Assembly (NCBI GenBank): GCA_963921795.1
Contig: OY997643.1
Location: 72,780,164-72,844,163, forward strand
Length of the DNA stretch: 64,000 bases
Origin: Nannobrachium achirus
Taxonomy: Eukaryota; Chordata; Actinopteri; Myctophiformes; Myctophidae
Direction of reading: 5' to 3'
Position numbers and translations under genes: made by a program. This document shows, in pieces, positions 1 to 10,504 of the stretch (positions are counted from its first letter, which is position 1; the number at the start of each line of letters is the position of its first letter). The notes under the pieces are model-generated. The model worked only from the letters and a program-made list of their open reading frames with translations, did no database searches and was not told where the DNA came from.

Positions 1-470
1 TATAGTAGAGATTGACAGGAAACAACGAGAGAGAGAGAGATGAGGAGAGACATGCAGTAAAGATCGTGGGGAACGTGACTGGTCTCCAACCATCGATGCA
101 CAGTCAGGATACTTATGAGCCAGCGGCCCGGACCTTTTAAAGGACAACTTTGTTTTTTTACAACATGGGTTCATACAGTGGGTGGGGGCATGCATACAAG
201 TGGCAAAATATGTATTTAACACAATAAGCCCATTCCCAAGATGCACCGCGATCTTTCATGGGCAGATGTGACTTATGGGGGCTGGTAGTGTTACTGTAAA
301 TAGTATTAAATAATTTGGCGGCTTATTGTGTCTAAAAATACATATTTAGTCACTTGTACGCATCATGGCCCCATCCCGCTAAAATGGCTAAAACGAAAGA
401 AAGCAGTAACACTATTTTTTTCTTTTCTTTAATTACAATCTAAAATATGAACCTTTGTTGTAAAAAAAAA
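1..470. other. Unassigned non-coding sequence
   Basis: No convincing gene or classified repeat is visible. There is a short GA-rich run near 28-45 and A/T homopolymer runs near 415-480. The phrase 'tggcaaaatatgtatttaacacaataagcc' region (about 200-230) is echoed in reverse near 320-350, so a weak inverted repeat of about 150 bp spacing may be present. Confidence 0.4.
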
Positions 471-618
471 AGAAAAAAAAAGTTGTCCTTTAAGCCATTT
501 TGATGCCAATACTTTTGTGCTTTTACTCAAGTACATTTTAATTCCTGACTTTTAGGTGTAACAGAGTGAGGTAGGCTATTCATTTTTACTTAGGTAAAAA
601 ATGTGAGTAGTTTCTCCA
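471..618 (-). repeat. Family E fragment
   Basis: Contains the typical fish-repeat wording of runs of ACTTTTGTGC, TTTACTCAAGTACATTTT, 'taacagagtgagg' and TTTACTTAGGTAAA, and ends in 'tttctccaccac'. The same wording recurs at 2939-3262, 34241-35090, 49924-50385 and 17670-17757. It is a terminal fragment of a dispersed DNA-transposon-like repeat, truncated at its left side. Confidence 0.6.
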
Positions 619-734
619 CCACAGCTGATCAATACTCCCCCTCAGGATGTTCTTCAAACACACAACAATATTCCTCCATGAAAGGCTCAGATATTGACCT
701 GTTTTCCTTCCTCGTAGCTGCTCTGCCTTTTCAC

Positions 735-1381
735 CCAGGAGAGAAGCTCTGTGCAGCACATGGTCCACCAACCACATGGTCCACCAACCAGGAGAGAAGC
801 TCTGTGCACCACATGGTCCACCAACCACATGGTCCACCAACCACATGGTCCACCAACCACATGGTCCACCAACCAGGAGAGAAGCTCTGTGCAGCACATG
901 GTCCACCAACCACATGGTCCACCAACCAGAAGAGAAGCTCTGTGCACCACATGGTCCACCAACCACATGGTCCACCAACCACATGGTCCACCAACCAGGA
1001 GAGAAGCTCTGTGCAGCACATGGTCCACCAACCAGGAGAGAAGCTCTGTGCACCACGTGGTCCACCAACCACATGGTCCACCAACCAGGAGAGAAGCTCT
1101 GTGCAGCACATGGTCCACCAACCACATGGTCCACCAACCACATGGTCCACCAACCACATGGTCCACCAACCACATGGTCCACCAACCAGGAGAGAAGCTC
1201 TGTGCACCACATGGTCCACCAACCACATGGTCCACCAACCAGGAGAGATGCTCTGTGCAGCACATGGTCCACCAACCACATGGTCCACCAACCACATGGT
1301 CCACCAACCAGGAGAGATGCTCTGTGCAGCACATGGTCCACCAACCAGGAGAGAAGCTCTGTGCATCACATGGTCCACCAA
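735..1381. repeat. Composite minisatellite (16-bp and about 37-bp units)
   Basis: The array mixes a 16-bp unit CATGGTCCACCAACCA with a longer unit beginning GGAGAGAAGCTCTGTGCA. The number of 16-bp units between long units varies from one to five, which is a composite VNTR pattern. It is open in all six frames, giving six long ORFs, so these are repeat by-products and not genes. Confidence 0.95.
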
Positions 1382-1547
1382 GTCTCTCTCTCCTGTATGG
1401 CTCTTTGACACCATTACTTATAATAATAATCGTTTATCGTTAATAATACCTGGAATTTTATTTAACTCTATAATAAGGAAATAATTCAGATAAGCAAATA
1501 CGAATACAAATTAAAAGCAATAAAACAAAGAGAGTCAACTTGTCTCC

Positions 1548-1715
1548 CCCAGGTGCCAAGCCTAGTCTTGGGGACCTCCAGGAGGCCACTAGACTGTACT
1601 CTGTTCTTGTTTTTTTTTTCTTTATCGTTTTCCTTCCTTCTCTGTAACTTTGTAAATAACCTTATACTGCTGTGCTGCCTCTGGACGACTGATTTCCCCC
1701 CTTGGGATAATAAAG

Positions 1716-1784
<69 letters not shown>
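1548..1784 (+). mobile_element. Truncated LINE 3' end with (TATC)n tail
   Basis: The sequence ends in 'gatttcccccc', 'ttgggataataaagtt' and then about 17 copies of TATC (1717-1784). A TTCCC-TTGGGAT-AATAAAG stretch followed by a tetranucleotide tail is the usual 3' end of fish non-LTR retrotransposons of the Rex/CR1 type. Only the 3' untranslated end is left. The assignment to a particular LINE clade is from memory and uncertain. Confidence 0.55.
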
Positions 1785-2037
1785 ATAACTGTGGTTCAAG
1801 ACATTTTAATTGTATATAAAATATGTAGCTGTTCAGATATCTTATTTTACATCAGTATTGTTCATGTGAACTGGTTTGTTTAGGCTTATCCATTATAATT
1901 ATAAAATCGTTATGATTTATCACTGGTTTTCCACCGCGCATCACTTCCTCATTTACTCATAAAGCGGACAGCAGCAGCAGTCATGTCCCTCCGCGTCCTT
2001 TCCAGACACCGGAGGACCCGGGGAGATTTGCCGGGAG

Positions 2038-2195
2038 CATAGAATGTCCATGTTAGGAGCATAGAATGTCCATGTTAGGCAAGACTACTGTCTGTCTAAC
2101 CATGTTCTTCTCCTCTCATAGAATGTCCATGTTAGGAGCATAGAATGTCCATGTTAGGCAAGACTACTGTCTGTCTAACCATGTTCTTCTCCTCT
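2038..2195. repeat. 79-bp tandem duplication with internal doubling
   Basis: Two adjacent 79-bp copies (2038-2116 and 2117-2195) are essentially identical. Each copy holds the 21-bp phrase beginning CATAGAATGTCCATGTTAGG twice, so the duplication happened at two levels. Confidence 0.9.
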
Positions 2196-2751
2196 CTTTA
2201 GCATTCTCCTTCATCAATCAGCAATTCTGAAATTGATCGATAAATGTGTGTAACCTCCGAGTTCATGTTCAAGTTTCTCCATTATGTGTTCAAAAAAATA
2301 CAATTTCCATGTATTTGCTATTGAGTCAAGAAGGGCAACAGGTTGGTGGTTCTGGTCTGGATGGTTACGTGTGTGTGTGGGGGGGGGGGGGGGGTATGAT
2401 ATAGTTAGGGAGGGATAAGGGGTCCATGGATTGGACAGGGGCCCGCTTGGCCCTGCCAGCCTGGGAGAGGCAGAGCACAGCGGTACAGCAGCTCTACAGG
2501 ACCTGTGAGTACAGGGTGGACGCCCCTCGCCAGCCCCACTGCCCTCCCCTTCCAGGCCCTCATTTTACACATGATTAGGCTGCCACCTGTCCTCCGGCTG
2601 GCCCCTGCCCACCCTGGTCCTCCTGCCCAGGCCCCCGGTGGCCACAGACAGTAGTGCTGCAACACAACAACATGCATTTAGCACTGGCAAAGACTGCATG
2701 TCGCTTATACTTGTAGGCAGGGGTGTTGCATCAGGTTCTGGGCCCTGGCCT
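2196..2751. other. Unassigned non-coding sequence with a G tract
   Basis: No recognisable gene. A run of about 16 G sits at 2379-2394. A GC-rich stretch (2420-2660) is open on the minus strand for 90 codons, but the translation shows no domain that I recognise. Confidence 0.4.
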
Positions 2752-2938
2752 GGGTACGCAGTTAAAATATGATTGGGTCCTGATGGGTACGCAGTTAAAA
2801 TATGATTGGGTCCTGATGGGTACGCAGTTAAAATATGATTGGGTCCTGATGGGTACGCAGTTAAAATATGATTGGGTCCTGATGGGTACGCAGTTAAAAT
2901 ATGATTGGGTCGCGGCCTGAAAAGGTTGAGAACCACTG
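2752..2938 (+). repeat. 33-bp minisatellite grown from a family D end
   Basis: The 33-bp unit (GGGTACGCAGTTAAAATATG plus 'attgggtcctgat') is repeated four times, with a fifth partial copy that runs into GCGGCCTGAAAAGGTTGAG and then AACCACTG. That last stretch is the terminal sequence of hAT family D (compare 39361-39396 and, reversed, 47530-47590). The repeat unit therefore arose from the subterminal part of a transposon end. Confidence 0.85.
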
Positions 2939-3262
2939 GTGTAAAGTAACTAAGTGTATACTCAAGTATGTACTTAGGCCTAAGTACAATTTCGAGGTGT
3001 TTTTACTTTACTTGGAGTATTTCCCTTTTCCAGTGATGCAACACATTGTGAGCTTGCAGATCTGCAATTTTTCTTATTTTTATTTTTATATTTTATATAT
3101 TTTATATATTTTTATATTTTATATATGTTATATATTTGGAAACTTGTGAAGTTCTACATAATGAGTAGCCAACCTTCTACTTTTGGTACTTTAAGTTCAT
3201 TTTGATAACAATACTTTTGTAGATCTACTTTTACTAAAGTAAGATAATATAAGATTATATTA
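2939..3262 (+). repeat. Family E copy with half hairpin
   Basis: Starts 'gtgtaaagtaactaagt' directly after the family D end at 2938 and continues with 'cctaagtacaatttcgagg', 'ctttacttggagtatttcc', 'ctacttttggtactttaag' and 'tttactaaagtaag'. At 3041-3072 there is one arm of the dispersed hairpin ('cattgtgagcttgcagatct'), with the partner arm lost. An AT-rich low-complexity stretch (3072-3140) follows. Confidence 0.7.
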
Positions 3263-3825
3263 TTCCTACATTGCAGTGTTGATGCTTTAAGTAAAAGCCC
3301 CGCCCCTCAGGCCCGTGAGGTCACTGGCTTTTGACCAATGACAGCTGCACCTGCTTTTGAGTAGTTTATGCAAAGGTGAAGGGTCAACAAAATGGCGGGT
3401 GGAGGAATTTGAATGAATGAAGAAGTTTGATTATTTACTTTCTAATGAGTTTTCTCTCCTCTGTGGAAGGAAAACCACAAGATAAGATATAAAATGAAGA
3501 ACACAAAAACTTACATTTTGTGTTTAGTTGGTTTGAAATGCTTGCTGTTTGGAGGAAGACACGGATTGGACCCATAAAGGTATGGATTTGCATCATTTAT
3601 CTGATAAACTACAGAAACATGACCGCTGCTTTAAGCTTAAGTTGTCATTCATTGTTGTTGGTTTAAACCGCCAGTCAACTTTACTGCATACGTGCGTGCG
3701 TGTGTTTGTTTTGATTTCATGTGTAGGTGCCGTGCGGGCCGGCACGTGCGTCTGTTTGATTCATGTTGGTGCGTGAGCATGTGTTCTTGCGTGACACGTT
3801 TGGTGTGTGTGTGTGCGTGCGTGCG
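3263..3825. other. Unassigned non-coding sequence
   Basis: No coding signal supported. The area around 3700-3825 is GT-rich and leads into the CAGA microsatellite. Confidence 0.35.
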
Positions 3826-3828
3826 AGC

Positions 3829-3908
<80 letters not shown>
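3829..3908. repeat. (CAGA)n microsatellite
   Basis: About 20 uninterrupted copies of a CAGA tetranucleotide. Confidence 0.98.
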
Positions 3909-3910
<2 letters not shown>

Positions 3911-3990
3911 TTCAAATTCAAATTCAAAGCTTTATTGGCTTGAGAAAACATACATTTACATTGTCAGCAAGTGTCATAATACAACAAAAA
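3909..3990 (-). mobile_element. LINE 3' tail fragment
   Basis: Reads AAATTCAAATTCAAATTCAA then AGCTTTATTGGCTTGAGAAA. On the minus strand this is a TTTATTGGC-type 3' end with an (ATTTGA)n tail. A second copy with the same wording (AAAGAAGCTTTATTGGCATG) is at 49866-49925. These are short truncated LINE or SINE 3' ends. Confidence 0.55.
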
Positions 3991-4056
3991 AAAAATTGGA
4001 AAAGGGGAACATAATTGCAACCGAAGGTCGCAGTATACCATGAGAAATGTCACAGC

Positions 4057-4100
4057 TTGTCTCTGTCTGTCTCTCTGTCTGTCAGTCAGTCAGTCAGTCA

Positions 4101-4143
<43 letters not shown>

Positions 4144-4150
4144 AGTCAGT
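4057..4150. repeat. (CTGT)n/(CAGT)n microsatellite
   Basis: Interleaved CTGT and CAGT tetranucleotide runs. Confidence 0.95.
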
Positions 4151-4179
4151 AGGCCTACACATTTTTACAGTCTATTGGT

Positions 4180-4618
4180 TCCCTTGTCACTGTGACATCA
4201 CATGTCAGGGGAACCACTCTTAAATGCGTTTGCTGCTCTGACCTCACGTTCTGGATGCCCATATATTTTATGCCCATATACAGTCGACAATGTGATGTCA
4301 GAACATGCCCATATATGGGCATTCCCAGATCACACTTGCAAATTGATTACATCCTTGTCCGTTTTATGCCCATATAAGGAGAACCCTGTCCCAGTGTAAT
4401 CAATATTAAGGGCATATCTGGGAATGCCCATATATGGGCATGTTCTGACATACCCATATATGGGCATTCCCAGATCACACTTGCAAATGAATTAGGTCCT
4501 TGTACGTTCTATGCCCATATATGAAGTTCCCTGTCCCGATGTTATCAATATTAAGGGCATATCTGGGAATGCCCACATATGGGCATGTTCTGCCAATCTC
4601 AACAGTTACTGTTGAGAT
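4180..4618. repeat. Palindrome-rich repeat with GCCCATATATGGGC motifs
   Basis: The 18-bp perfect palindrome ATGCCCATATATGGGCAT occurs at 4305-4322 and 4424-4441, with diverged versions at 4451-4467 and near 4569. The first two lie in 36-bp arms that are exact reverse complements of each other (4295-4330 and 4416-4451), beginning ATGTCAGAACATGCCCATAT. A second, less perfect inverted pair follows at about 4449-4600. The left part (4180-4250, 'tgacatcaca' then 'tttgctgctctgacctcacg') recurs at 5595-5665. No coding content. Confidence 0.85.
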
Positions 4619-4730
4619 TGGGTAACTGGTCCGATACACATCACTGGCCAGATAGCCAAGAATTGGTGCGACCGTTGCATGCCGCCCTAAGGCGTCTTAC
4701 TAGTATATACAGTTGGAGGGGGCACAGCAT

Positions 4731-4816
4731 TGTGTAAACACGGACAGAGCTACCGGTATGTCACGTGTGTCATAGTGTAAACACGGACAGAGCTACCGGT
4801 ATGTCACGTGTGTCAG
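4731..4816. repeat. 43-bp tandem duplication
   Basis: Two nearly identical 43-bp copies (4731-4773 and 4774-4816) containing 'cacggacagagctaccggta' and 'tgtcacgtgtgtca'. Confidence 0.93.
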
Positions 4817-5182
4817 GGTATGAAGCTTTTTGGAACAAATAGCAGCATTTCTTTTAAATACTGTATGTGTGCAGAAGGTCTAGATGTCAATCAATGGTTT
4901 GTTGTCCTTCATGGTGGTTGTATTCCATTCTCTAGCCGCCTTTTATCGCAACAGTACTGTGGGAAATATATATGTGTATCTGATGTCTTGGTATACATTT
5001 ACACACATTTTACAGACATTTTTCTCAGTTGAGGTGAGGTTTTTGTTGAAAAAGGGTCCGGTTTTAATTTGCTTAATGGCGTGTGCTAGTTCTGTTTTGA
5101 ACCATATTAGCATGTCTCCTGAGTCTCTTCCTTGCTTGACCCCTGTGAGCTCTGTGGAAACTACAAGCTCTCTGTAGTTTGC
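4817..5182. other. Unassigned non-coding sequence
   Basis: Two overlapping short ORFs on the plus strand (74 and 97 codons) are present but show no domain or splice context that I can support. Confidence 0.35.
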
Positions 5183-5540
5183 TGGACAGCTGGTGGGGCA
5201 TCTCCTCTATGCCATGTCTCTGGACAGCTGGTGGGGCCATCTCCTCTGTGCCATGTCTCTGGACAGCCGGTGGGGCCATCTCCTCTATGCCATGTCTCTG
5301 GACAGCTGGTGGGGCCATCTCCTCTATGCCATGTCTCTGGACAGCTGGTGGGGCCATCTCCTCTATGCCATGTCTCTGGACAGCTGGTGGGGCCATCTCC
5401 TCTATGCCATGTCTCTGGACAGCTGGTGGGGCCATCTCCTCTATGCCATGTCTCTGGACAGCTGGTGGGGCCATCTCCTCTATGCCATGTCTCTGGACAG
5501 CCGGTGGGGCCATCTCCTCTATGCCATGTCTCTGGACAGA
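5183..5540. repeat. 39-bp minisatellite, 9 copies
   Basis: The unit starts TGGACAGCTGGTGGGGCCAT and continues 'ctcctctatgccatgtctc'. Copies differ by single bases (cagctgg/cagccgg, tgtgcc/tatgcc), and the first is 38 bp. Because 39 is divisible by three, five frames stay open across the array. The resulting 120-157 residue proteins are repeat by-products. Confidence 0.97.
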
Positions 5541-5594
5541 GTAGGTCGCAGTTAACTATGAAAACTGTTGTCTGGATGTCACGCCTGACACTGT

Positions 5595-5812
5595 GGTTCC
5601 CCTGACACATCACTGTGACATCACAGGTCTATGAGGTTTGCTGTGAGGTTTGCCGCTCTGACATCACGCTCCGGCTTCACTGTGTATGTCACACTAACAG
5701 AATCCCTTTTATGCCCATATATGAAGTTCCCTGATGTCATCAATATTAAGCCCATATCTAACAGGACTTCATATGGGAATGCCCATATATGGAGGCCACA
5801 TCGGCCACCTAC
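5595..5812. repeat. Second copy of the CCCATATA repeat
   Basis: Shares with 4180-4250 the phrases 'ggttcccctgacacatcactg', 'tgacatcacag' and 'gccgctctgacatcacg', and then shows TGCCCATATATGAAGTTCCC and GCCCATATATGG. The two copies flank the 39-bp minisatellite. Confidence 0.75.
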
Positions 5813-6078
5813 CACACTAACAGAATCCATATTATGACAAGACAGCCCATATCTTTGTGGCTGGTTCTACAGACAGGGATCTCCATGTATGGGCATAAAA
5901 GGGTATGATGTCAGATGTCATAGGGACATCATAGGAGTTTCACATAACGAATAACTGTCAGTCTCTGTTGTTTCAGCACGACCTCGCCCGTTAAAATCTT
6001 TAATTTCTCAAAATCGATAATTAAAAATATGCACCTCATTGATGTAATGAAAACAAAGTTGATTCAGACAGTATAGAC

Positions 6079-6569
6079 CAGGGGTCTTCAACAGGGGGTC
6101 CGGGACCCCTAGGGGGTCCTCAGAGTTACTACAGGGGGTCCTCCAAATCTTCCAATCCTTTTTGAACCACTTGAACCCTAGTGTCCATATTACGAGAACT
6201 TTTGCCAAAAATAGCAGATCTACAAACTTGTGAGCTTGTAGATCTGCAAAGAGATCTGCAAAGAGCGTTGGTGTAGAGGGGGAAAAAGAGCAGACTAAGT
6301 ACAGAGTGAAAGGTCACGTTTATTAAGTATTGACGGTTCAAGTGGTTAAATATCTGAAAACACACATTGACATGAATCCAAAATACACTGATGATTGTGC
6401 TGTCAAACAATGAAACTATATAGAATCTATGACAAAGTTGTGGGGGTCCCTGCTTCATCTCCCCATCAGTTTGGGGGTCCCTGCTTCATCTCCCCATCAG
6501 TTTGGGGGTCCCTGCTTCATCTCCCCATCAGTTTGGGGGTCCCTGGCCTGAAAACGTTGAAGAGCCCTG
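6079..6569 (+). mobile_element. hAT family A element, complete, 8-bp TSD
   Basis: Begins CAGGGGTCTTCAACAGGGGG and ends AAAACGTTGAAGAGCCCTG, giving terminal inverted repeats of about 14 bp. It is flanked by the exact 8-bp duplication GTATAGAC (6071-6078 and 6570-6577). CAG-type ends with an 8-bp duplication are the hAT signature. No transposase is encoded, so it is non-autonomous. A hairpin copy lies at 6204-6248. Near the 3' end (about 6442-6540) a 31-bp subterminal unit, GGGGGTCCCTGCTTCATCTC plus 'cccatcagttt', is repeated three times. Confidence 0.92.
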
Positions 6570-7126
6570 GTATAGACTGTTGATTCTACCATTTGAAGAT
6601 CCAGATACACGGCTAGTTCCTAATAAAAAATTGCTAAATCAATGGAAGATGACATTTTTTATTAAGAATTAAGAATCTTAATCAGGCTGAAAAATATCTC
6701 CTCCTGAACCGGAGCATATTTTAAATCATCAATTTCTAGTCAATGGAGAAATGATTTTTCGATTTCTTGCCGTTGCATCATCTAAAGTGGTCTTGTCTCT
6801 TTAAGTATTTAAGGGTCCTTGAATAATTAGAGCCATAAGCCATTATAACAAATGGTTCTTTAGAGAACCGTGTTCGTGAAAAGCTCTTTCTGGGATCTAT
6901 TAAAAAAGAAAAGATTCAGAAGAACCTGCTTCGGTTAAAATCACATGTTTCTGTGGGTGAGTGTGTAGAGAGCTTGGTCATTGCTGCTCATGTGGGTGTA
7001 GTTCTGTTACTGATCAATGGGAGGCGCTGTTTACTATGGAATAAGAGCTGCACACACAGGCTGATGTTCTTCACACATCTACTGGTAGTGGTGGAAAAAC
7101 TACTCATATTTAAAGTATTGATTCTA

Positions 7127-7480
7127 CAACAGGGGGTCTGGGACCCCTAGGGGGTCCTCAGAGTTACTACAGGGGGTCCTACAAATCTTTGTGTGATAGA
7201 AACATTTTTTCTCCTTTTTTATGTTAACCACTTGAACCCTAGTGTCCATTTTGGGAGAACTTTAGCCAAAAAATAGCAGATCTACAAGCAATAAATCTCT
7301 TTTTGATTAAATGTATATCTTGACAAAAGAGCAGATCTACAAGTTTACAACCCATCACAATGCAACATACCGTGAACTTGTAGATTGGCTGTTTTTGAAA
7401 GATTACTTTTGAAAGTACGTATATGGCTTCACCACTTAAGTCCTTTGTAGGACTAATAGTGAACATTGCTACTCTACAAA
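7127..7480 (+). mobile_element. hAT family A fragment
   Basis: Matches the 5' half of family A ('caacagggggtctgggaccc', 'cctcagagttactacagggg', 'ccacttgaaccctagtgtcc'). The first bases and the whole 3' half are missing. It includes two degraded hairpins: a half at 7264-7290, and a pair of arms at 7323-7400 with a long loop. Confidence 0.75.
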
Positions 7481-7699
7481 CTTGAATACCATCATTTTAT
7501 ATTTACATTTTATTTTTTAAGAATTGCAAAAACAGGGACGCCCGACAGTGTTAGTGTTGTTAAGTGGTTAACCCAGTAAAACCCAGAAAGCGTCTGTGTC
7601 GTTTAAGACTGTGTTTCTCAAAGTGGATTTTAGGGACATTTTGGGTTCCCTTATGGGGGTCTAAATTGACCCATACAAGTCTGTAACTCAACAGCATGC

Positions 7700-7743
7700 A
7701 AATGGAACCAAATGGACCCTAACGGGTCCATTTGGTTCCATTT
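7700..7743. repeat. Perfect 20-bp hairpin
   Basis: AAATGGAACCAAATGGACCC is followed by the 4-base loop TAAC and its exact reverse complement. Diverged single-arm versions occur near 12595-12620 and 58055-58090, next to 'ctgtaact' or 'cagagttat' wording, so this hairpin is itself part of a dispersed repeat. Confidence 0.9.
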
Positions 7744-8901
7744 GTGGGTCAGTGACGTGACGCCCCAAAAAATGTGTTTTTAAAAAAACTTTAAAATGCA
7801 GGCATAAAAGTGATTTACTTTTGTTCTACTCACTCTCAACCTTATGGAAATACATTTTGTTTTTAGATATTTTATTGGAATCAGACTTTATTCAGCAGTT
7901 TGTTGTACTTGTGCCTAAAATCGTCATATGGTGTGACATGAAAATAATTGTTTATAAAATGAAAATGGAGTACATCTTTCTTAAGTTACTCACTTTATCA
8001 AAGTCCTTTATCATAACTAACCAGTGATCCACTATAGTTTTTTGAAAATTAATTATATCTGTATATTTTTTTCATAATCGACACTCTGTGTGAGGCCCAT
8101 GTTCATGATCTTACAACATATTTTAAATGTATTCTGTCAAAACTTTCTCTAAAATTACACAAATATTTGTGACTCTTCCTGATAATATTCTCTATGTAAT
8201 CCATAAACATTTTTTTGGTTTAATCATTAATAAAGGTATGATTTTTCACTATTTGGAATGTCACACCAAATTATTTAGTGTCACACCGTATGATCATATC
8301 TTCATGTGTCAAAGCAAACTGTGTTTTAACCTACCTATTAGTGAGTACTGAACTTTACTGATTGATTAAACAATTACCCAGGATAACATGGCCTTAATAT
8401 TTCTGAACAGGATATTATTGTAGGGCTTTAACATGGGATAAGAAAGAATTGTAGTAGTAGATGGATGATGAGGATGTGCACAGGAATGCTACGCACATAG
8501 TCTTCTGCCGGCCCACGGCAGAAGGATCCTAAAGAGACAATAAGGCGCATAGCCACACTTGGAGCCAAGGCAACATTTTATTAACACCAATTAGTGGAAA
8601 CAGAACTCAGCATTCAGGTAAATTGCTTTTTTCCGAAGTCTCCTGAACTTGAACACAGCATTTTGTGTTGAACAAATGTAATTAGGAATCATGACATTAC
8701 ACCACATCTCCACTAGCTAAAGAGTGCTGGGTTGCGCAACTCCAAAAATAGCTGATCTACAAGCTCTCGCAGCACAACGTGTTGAGAGCTTGTAGATCAG
8801 CTATTTTCGCTAGTTTTGTCTCGGGTCCTACCTTAACACTGTCCACTGTCCAGTCCAGTGAGTGAAAGTACAAAAGTATTAGATCAGATTAGATTATACA
8901 T

Positions 8902-9096
8902 TTAGACTGTATTGTACATCAGCCAGTCGTATTTGGTGAGGGTAGCAAACCGGCTGCCTTGTTGCGGTTCTGCTATGCCACAGACAACCTCCTGCTCTTC
9001 GTAGAAAATGCAGTCTCGCCCCTTTGGCTCCTCTCTCCTTGCTGGGTCATTGTTTAGTTTCTCCCTGTACTTTCTCGTTCTCTCAGCACTTGTCAT
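8902..9096 (-). pseudogene. Fragment with an AER-RKYREKL-DP-R N-terminal motif
   Basis: A 64-codon minus-strand frame starts MTSAERTRKYREKLNNDPAR and then loses recognisable similarity. From memory, a basic, helical AERxRKYRExLxxDPxR start is found in multicopy uncharacterised fish proteins. I cannot name the family or its function. The start ATG is preceded on the minus strand by TTTTGTCAGCTGGAAA, which resembles a splice acceptor, so this could be a first coding exon. It lies inside the inverted-repeat element at 7608-9955. It may be a remnant of a gene carried by that element; the short length and lack of downstream exons suggest a pseudogene. Confidence 0.4.
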
Positions 9097-10244
9097 TTTC
9101 CAGCTGACAAAAGAAAATGGAATGTATAGTTTAAGACAAAGAGAAAATATTGTTTAGATTGAAACAATATGTTAAGGTTTCTGTGAAGGGGTTTCTGCTC
9201 TGTCTGATGAATTTGAAGTATCACTGAATGAAGCTAAATTACATTTTATGTAGAAATGTTTAAAACAAATGTTTAAATGTACAAAAGAAACATGGAACTT
9301 TGTTATTTATTGTTATATCTGTAGTTAAATACAGTATAAATCATATGGTGTGACAATCAAGTCATATGGCGTGACAAGCAGATGTCACACCATTATGATT
9401 AAGTGTCACACCATATTACGTTTTTCTGCATTTAGGTTTACCTTGAGGCTACTATGTACACATTAGCATGCTAACAGCATGCTAGCTATAACAAAGCAAC
9501 CTAGATCTACATGGAAATATGACCAAAACTTCAAATAACTTAAGCTTTTTTTAATGAAAAGGTGTCACACCAACAGACATCCAAAGTGGTGAGTTTGTCA
9601 AAGTTTCAACAAGATGGCATTTCATGAAAATGTTAAAATCATAACTCACCTCAGACACCTGTCTTGCAGTTGTGCTGGGAGTGCTGAATAGCCTTACAGA
9701 AGAAGGACCTCTCTAGCCAATAGGTGTCCAAATAATTGCCTGTTTAATTTGTCCAAACTAGTGTCACACCAAATGATTTTGGTTTGGGGGACAAAATGTT
9801 TTTGATCAGAAATGACTGAAAACATTATGCTTTGACTTTGAAAAGATATAGGCTCACAAATAGACATTTTTTTAGCCTAAATTCATTTTCAAATGATTTT
9901 TAGCAATTCTTTTTCTTAGTTTTATTCAAGTTCCCACTTTGAGAAACAAGGTCAGGACAGTCACACCATATGAGTTTTGCCATGTTTGGTTGAACATTCT
10001 GAAGAAATGAGGAATGAAATGCTTTAATCTTGAGTAAGTTCACATAAAGCTTAATGTCCTGCACAATATTCAGAAGGTTTTTGACAAATATATTGTTTAT
10101 TTATACATGTTTGACACCGAGGACAGCGAAAACGTTACGTCACGTCACCCACCCATGTACACTGTCAGAGTTAAGGGGAAGAGCTTGAAATGTAAAAGTT
10201 TGAGAAACACTGCATGGTTTATGTTTGCGTTGGCTGTACAAAAG

Positions 10245-10285
10245 CAATAGCAGATAGACAAGCTCGCTGGCACATCTGCTATTTT
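10245..10285. repeat. Diverged hairpin copy
   Basis: CAATAGCAGATAGACAAGCT faces 'cacatctgctatttt', so the arms are only partly complementary. It sits just outside the AAAAGTTTGAGAAACACTG end. Confidence 0.55.
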
Positions 10286-10504
10286 GGAACATTATCTTGA
10301 AAATGTGAGAACTACTGATTAGTTTATTTATAATGAACACCACACACTGGATTTAGCAAGAATGCTAATTTCCATCCGTAGTCCCCATACAGAAAACAAG
10401 CAACATTACAAAAATAGCACATATAAACAATACTAAGGGTACAAACAAAAACCCTACATTTTAGCCTATTTATGTTCACGTTTGATTGTCCAATGAATGA
10501 GTTT

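Larger units (their letters stand above)
7608..9955. mobile_element. Inverted-repeat element rich in GTCACACCATATGA motifs
   Basis: The ends are inverted copies: GACTGTGTTTCTCAAAGTGG at 7608-7627 and its near reverse complement CCACTTTGAGAAACAAGGTC at 9936-9955. TTTCTCAAAGTGG is typical of hAT ends, but I could not find a matching 8-bp duplication. A second outward-facing hAT-like end, AAAAGTTTGAGAAACACTG, lies at about 10195-10213. Inside are about ten copies, in both orientations, of a motif close to GTCACACCATATGA (7926-7942, 8262-8300, 9341-9421, 9562-9574, 9761-9775, 9960-9975). It also holds the ORF at 8902-9096, a hairpin at 8744-8807 and a diverged family F piece at 8560-8740. Confidence 0.5.

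Noticed and set aside
586-1484. Six overlapping ORFs of 210-293 codons on both strands
   Set aside because: All fall in the 735-1381 minisatellite; simultaneous openness in many frames comes from the repeat composition.
5073-5613. Five 120-157 codon ORFs on both strands
   Set aside because: Products of the 39-bp tandem repeat, whose length is a multiple of three.
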